Shown piece after piece: positions 60,673 through 64,000 of a DNA stretch of 64,000 nt. Position numbers and translations under genes: made by a program. Below the pieces are notes generated by a model. The model was not told where the DNA came from and did not search any database. It saw only the letters and a list, made by a program, of their open reading frames with translations. Source of the stretch: Pseudomonas fluorescens (GTDB lineage: Bacteria; Pseudomonadota; Gammaproteobacteria; Pseudomonadales; Pseudomonadaceae); NCBI RefSeq assembly GCF_902497625.1, contig NZ_CABVGX010000026.1:1-64000 (forward strand). Reading direction: 5' to 3'. The first letter of the stretch is position 1, and the number at the start of each line of letters is the position of its first letter.

Positions 60673-61179
60673 ATGGCGTTGAATTCTAGTCTTCATGACA
60701 CCCTGTGCCCGATTGCACGGGCTGAGGCGATCGTCGGCGACCGCTGGACGGTGCTGGTACTGCGGGAATTATTCATGGGTAGCCATCGCTTCGATGAGAT
60801 TCAGGCGCAGACCGCTGGCACCCCGCAAATGATCGCTGCGCGCCTGAAAAACCTCGAGGCTGATGGCCTGGTGGCGCGACAGCGCTACAACGAACGGCCG
60901 CCGCGCTACGAGTATCACCTCACCGAGAAAGGCCAGGCGTTCTACCCGGTGGTGATTGCATTGCGCGCCTGGGGCGAAACCTGGTGCAAATCCCCGGAAG
61001 AGGGCTTGGCGGTGGTTTACACCCACGCATCCTGTAACCATCCCGCCGGGCTTGGACCGTTATGCGACCACTGCGGCGAGCCTTTACAGCGCAAGGATCT
61101 GATCAGCCAGCCCGCGCAGGCGTACGCCGCTGAACGCGAGGCGCGGCGTGAGGCGTTCAAGGGCAGAGCCAAGGGCTGA
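60673..61179 (+). CDS. HxlR-family transcriptional regulator
   Basis: 168 aa. HxlR winged helix at ~10-105: CPIARAEAIVGDRWTVLVLRELFMG is the family signature, including the conserved Cys near the N-terminus (Cys12), then RFDEIQAQTAGTPQMIAARL. An unusual C-terminal extension has two pairs, CNHP...CDHC (~119-132), perhaps a small metal site. HxlR regulators often sense aldehydes or redox through that N-terminal Cys, which fits control of the divergent hydrolase/aldehyde dehydrogenase operon. The dyad at 60635-60647 is its likely binding site. Confidence 0.87.
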   Translation: MALNSSLHDTLCPIARAEAIVGDRWTVLVLRELFMGSHRFDEIQAQTAGTPQMIAARLKNLEADGLVARQRYNERPPRYEYHLTEKGQAFYPVVIALRAWGETWCKSPEEGLAVVYTHASCNHPAGLGPLCDHCGEPLQRKDLISQPAQAYAAEREARREAFKGRAKG

Positions 61180-61282
61180 GGGGTTATCTGGCGCAGCGAT
61201 AACGGTGATCAGATCTATTCGCTTCTTAAGATGGCTACGTCTCGGTAATTTCTGCCGCTCCTGAAAAGAGAAGGGCAGTCCC

Positions 61283-62521
61283 GTGAACTACGCCGAACGT
61301 AATCGCCTGTACTGGCGGCGCAATCTGGCCATCTGTGTGTTTGGCTCGTTTACCACCCTGGTCAGCCTGAGCATGTTGTTGCCGTTTCTGCCGCTGTATG
61401 TGCAGCAGCTGGGCGTGACTTCCCAGGCAGACGTGGTGCAGTGGTCGGGTGTGGCTTTTGCAGCGACGTTTTTCGGCACCGCGCTGACGGCACCGCTGTG
61501 GGGGCGTCTGGCTGACCGGTTCGGGCGCAAACCGATGCTGATTCGCGCGGCCATCGGCATGGCCGTGGTGATGTCGCTGATCGGTCTGGCGCGCACTGTC
61601 ACCGACCTGGTGGTGTTGCGCCTGATCGCCGGCCTCGTAGGCGGATACGCTTCGGCATCGATCGTCATGATCGGCTCCCAAGTGCCACGGGAAAAAGCCG
61701 GCTGGGCGCTGGGTGTGTTGTCTACCGGCGCGTTGTCGGGCAGTCTGGTCGGCCCGCTGGTGGGTGGTTTCCTGCCCGAACTGGTCGGTATTCGTGGGAC
61801 TTTTTTCGTCGGTGGCGGGGTGATTGCGCTGGCAGCGCTGACCACGTTGCTGCTGATCCGTGAGGATTTCGACCGCGCTCGCGACGGCAGGCGACAGCAG
61901 GACGCTGCGGTGCCCGAGCCGGCAGGTTCGTCATGGCTGGTCATCGCTGCGCTGCTGATCACGGCGATGATGGTGCTGTTAGCCAACATGTCGATCGAGC
62001 CGATCATCACGGTGTACCTTGGCGATCTCGGTGTGCCGCTCGATCAGCAGGCGCGAATCGCCGGCGTGGTGATGGCGTGCTCGGCGCTGGGCAGTCTGCT
62101 CACGGCGGCCAGACTGGGCGCACTGGCCGATCGCATCGGCGGCTGGAACGTGATCATCGGCTGCCTGGTGCTGACCGGAGTGCTCATGCTGCCCCAGGCG
62201 TATGTCACACAGTGGTGGCAACTCGCGCTGTTGCGCGGTCTGATGGGTATGACGCTGGCGGGGCTGTTGCCAGCGATTGCCAAACTGCTCCGGCAATCGG
62301 TGGAAGAACATCGCACCGGGACTTTTCTCGGTTATCTGCAATCGGCGCAGTTTGCGGGCCAAGTGATCGGGCCGTTGCTGGGTGGGCAAATCGGCGCACG
62401 CCTGGGGCTGCAACCGGTGTTTTTGCTCACCGCTGCCTTGCTGGTGCTGTGCGCCGGGCTTGACGTATGGGTGCGTCGCCGCGCACTGGTCAGACAACCG
62501 ACGCCGCTCAGCATGCCGTGA
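61283..62521 (+). CDS. MFS transporter (multidrug-type, DHA1)
   Basis: 412 aa starting at GTG 61283, with AGAGAAGGG upstream. Twelve hydrophobic helices. The motif A loop GRLADRFGRKPML (~74-86) and motif C-like segment LSGSLVGPLVGGFLPELVG (~152-170) mark the drug:proton antiporter family 1. Inner membrane exporter; substrate unknown. Convergent with the LysR gene, the two stops overlapping by 14 bp. It may be co-regulated with the upstream HxlR gene, 103 bp away. Confidence 0.87.
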   Translation: MNYAERNRLYWRRNLAICVFGSFTTLVSLSMLLPFLPLYVQQLGVTSQADVVQWSGVAFAATFFGTALTAPLWGRLADRFGRKPMLIRAAIGMAVVMSLIGLARTVTDLVVLRLIAGLVGGYASASIVMIGSQVPREKAGWALGVLSTGALSGSLVGPLVGGFLPELVGIRGTFFVGGGVIALAALTTLLLIREDFDRARDGRRQQDAAVPEPAGSSWLVIAALLITAMMVLLANMSIEPIITVYLGDLGVPLDQQARIAGVVMACSALGSLLTAARLGALADRIGGWNVIIGCLVLTGVLMLPQAYVTQWWQLALLRGLMGMTLAGLLPAIAKLLRQSVEEHRTGTFLGYLQSAQFAGQVIGPLLGGQIGARLGLQPVFLLTAALLVLCAGLDVWVRRRALVRQPTPLSMP

Positions 62522-63392
62522 GTGATTCGGCCCGGCGCACAGTATGCAGAAACTCGCCGAGTGCGCTGGACACGTAGCCGTCGAGACGGCGCACAAATAC
62601 CGTCTCGACCTGGGCGATGTCGCTCGGCACCTCATGGGCGGCAATCAGGCCATCGCGCAGCGCGGCGGCGATCACCCCGCGAGGCAACAGCGTGACCCCG
62701 ACCCCGGCCGATACGCAGGCAATGATCGCGTCGATCGAGCCGAACTCCAGCGGCTCTGGTGCCGGCACTCCGAGCCTGGCCAGCAGCGCGTCCAGGCGTT
62801 GCCGATACGAACAACCCACGCGGAACACCACGGTTTTCAACTGCTCGATGCCGGTGACCGCTGGCAGATTGGCGATGCCCGGTGCGGTCACCAGCACCAG
62901 CTCCTCGCGAAACACGGTTTCGCTGTGCACCTGCGCGTGGCTGACCGGGCCGGCGACGAACGCTCCTTCGAGATGACCTTCGATGACCGCCTTAATCAGG
63001 CCGAAGGTGGTGCCGGTGCGCACCACCGGCCGAACTTCGGGCCAGCTTTTGGCAAAAGTTGCGATCAGCTTGGGCAGGCGCAGGGCGAGGGTGGTTTCCA
63101 GCGTGCCGATTTCCAGAAGGCCCATGGGGTGACCGTCATCGCGCGCGGCACTGGATGCGTCCGCCAGTAGTTTGGTCAGACGCGTAGCGAACGGCAGAAT
63201 GCGCCGTCCGGCCGCTGTGGTCTGCACGCCGCGGGCACTGCGCATAAACAACGCAATGCCCAGTTCCGCTTCCAGCGAGCGGATGCGGGCGGAGACGTTT
63301 GACTGCACGGTGTTCAGCTCAAGCGCCGCCTTGTTCATGCTGCCGTGGCGCGCCACGGCATCGACTACTTTCAGATCCGTCACATCCATCAT
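62508..63392 (-). CDS. LysR-family transcriptional regulator
   Basis: 294 aa from the ATG at 63392 (MMDVTDLK); a GTG at 63407 and ATG at 63389 are alternatives. The N-terminal helix-turn-helix is standard (VVDAVARHGSMNKAALELNTVQSNVSARIR, ~8-37), and the LysR substrate domain spans ~90-290. Its C-terminus overlaps the MFS gene. It is divergent from the DUF485/symporter genes, with 231 bp between; either neighbour could be its target. Confidence 0.88.
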   Translation of the reverse strand: MMDVTDLKVVDAVARHGSMNKAALELNTVQSNVSARIRSLEAELGIALFMRSARGVQTTAAGRRILPFATRLTKLLADASSAARDDGHPMGLLEIGTLETTLALRLPKLIATFAKSWPEVRPVVRTGTTFGLIKAVIEGHLEGAFVAGPVSHAQVHSETVFREELVLVTAPGIANLPAVTGIEQLKTVVFRVGCSYRQRLDALLARLGVPAPEPLEFGSIDAIIACVSAGVGVTLLPRGVIAAALRDGLIAAHEVPSDIAQVETVFVRRLDGYVSSALGEFLHTVRRAESLTAC

Positions 63393-63623
63393 AGCCACCG
63401 TGTGCACAGGTTGAATCGGGCGAGATTAGGCGGCGGACGGTGACCCTGCAAGGACTTCTTTGGTTCACCAAAACAGATCTGAAAAATCATAAACAATCAT
63501 TTTACATGATTATAAGCGGGGCATACGTTGAATGGGCGAACACACCGCAGCCAGTGGCAGATCGAGTTTCGCGTCTGAGGCTGTGGCACAACAATAACTC
63601 GTCCACTGCTCCACGGAGTCAAC

Positions 63624-63938
63624 GTGAACCATGCCAACGAATCAGCCCGCATTCGCAATCATCCCCGCTACAAAGACCTGGTCTGCCGTCAGCGAAGGTT
63701 CGTCGCCAGCCTGACCGCCGCCACCCTTGTCCCGTACTTCAGTTTCATCCTCATTGCCGCGTTCGCCCCGCAGTGGCTGGCCACACGACTGTTCGGCGAC
63801 AGCATTATCACCGTCGGGTGGCCCCTGGGCGTAGCGTTCATCGTCGGCGCGTGGTTGTTCACCGGCCTCTACATCCTGCGGGCCAATGGCGAGTTCGATG
63901 AACTGACCGCCGAAATTCGCGCGGGAGCCGAGCAATGA
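63624..63938 (+). CDS. DUF485 membrane protein
   Basis: 104 aa starting at GTG 63624 (CACGGAG 6-8 nt upstream). NHPRYKDLVCRQRRFVASLTA (~12-32) then two hydrophobic helices (~34-52 and ~63-86) are characteristic of DUF485 (YjcH), which is almost always encoded before a cation/acetate or monocarboxylate symporter. The next gene starts within its stop codon (ATGA). Likely an accessory of that symporter. Confidence 0.88.
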   Translation: MNHANESARIRNHPRYKDLVCRQRRFVASLTAATLVPYFSFILIAAFAPQWLATRLFGDSIITVGWPLGVAFIVGAWLFTGLYILRANGEFDELTAEIRAGAEQ

Positions 63939-64000
63939 AAACCTTCCTGCGCAACCTCATGCTGTGCACCCTCGCATCGGCGACTGCCAGCGTCGCAGTG
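63935..64000 (+). CDS. Start of a probable solute:sodium symporter (ActP-like), cut by window end
   Basis: Only 22 codons are visible, MKTFLRNLMLCTLASATASV followed by AV, a signal-peptide-like N-terminus. ActP-type symporters carry such a cleaved leader and follow DUF485 genes with this 4-nt overlap, which is the basis for the call. The family cannot be confirmed from the visible part. Confidence 0.6.
   Translation, partial: MKTFLRNLMLCTLASATASVAV

Overview
The window looks like chromosome of a Pseudomonas of the fluorescens group. GC content is high, dense genes carry long antisense shadow ORFs, and intergenic spaces hold Pseudomonas-type REP elements (GTGGGAGC and TGTAGCAGCTGC families). 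Two blocks match P. aeruginosa PAO1 gene order as I remember it: nppA1A2BCD-fabI/mltD/gloB/methyltransferase/rnhA/dnaQ/ldcA (about 18.3-33.9 kb, PA1806-PA1818 region) and DUF1853/nadK/phosphoesterase/rhomboid/yeaC/DUF2797/pepN (38.2-45.8 kb, PA3083-PA3089 region). No rRNA, tRNA, CRISPR array, prophage, transposase or plasmid function was seen.

Layout. 1-4.7 kb: small envelope or stress-type proteins (lipoprotein-like, holin-like, DUF3618, PLDc_N) and a YbdK-like carboxylate-amine ligase. 4.9-9.4 kb: a second homodimeric 2-oxoacid dehydrogenase E1, a MarR regulator, and a stand-alone protein resembling only the C-terminal part of E1, tied together by three copies of one operator-like 15-mer. 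9.5-11.7 kb: DUF4239, DUF1206 and a small zinc-ribbon protein. 11.7-16.0 kb: 4-hydroxyproline catabolism (D-hydroxyproline dehydrogenase, deaminase, epimerase) with a divergent PAS-AraC regulator; the semialdehyde dehydrogenase usually found inside this cluster is absent, but a candidate lies at 58.4-59.9 kb. 16.3-18.0 kb: sorbosone dehydrogenase-like lipoprotein with a DUF2231 protein. 18.4-33.9 kb: Npp peptide importer, fabI, and conserved housekeeping genes ending in ldcA. 33.9-38.1 kb: GNAT, LysR, FMN reductase, ArsB-like transporter.

38.2-45.8 kb: nadK/pepN block. 45.9-46.6 kb: a 646-bp intergenic element with 130-nt inverted arms. 46.7-48.9 kb: uvsE and an epoxide-hydrolase-like enzyme whose signal peptide is split from its body by a one-base frameshift. 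49.3-55.2 kb: a PotABCD-like ABC importer, a proline-racemase-family enzyme with an unusual active site (Cys91 kept, second Cys replaced by Gly256) and a divergent GlxA-type regulator. 55.4-58.3 kb: heme oxygenase plus bacteriophytochrome. 58.4-61.2 kb: aldehyde dehydrogenase, isochorismatase-like hydrolase and divergent HxlR regulator sharing a perfect dyad. 61.3-64.0 kb: MFS transporter, LysR, and the start of a DUF485/solute-symporter pair cut by the window end.

The most promising unusual pieces are the MarR/E1/E1-fragment regulon and the transporter plus Cys/Gly proline-racemase locus.
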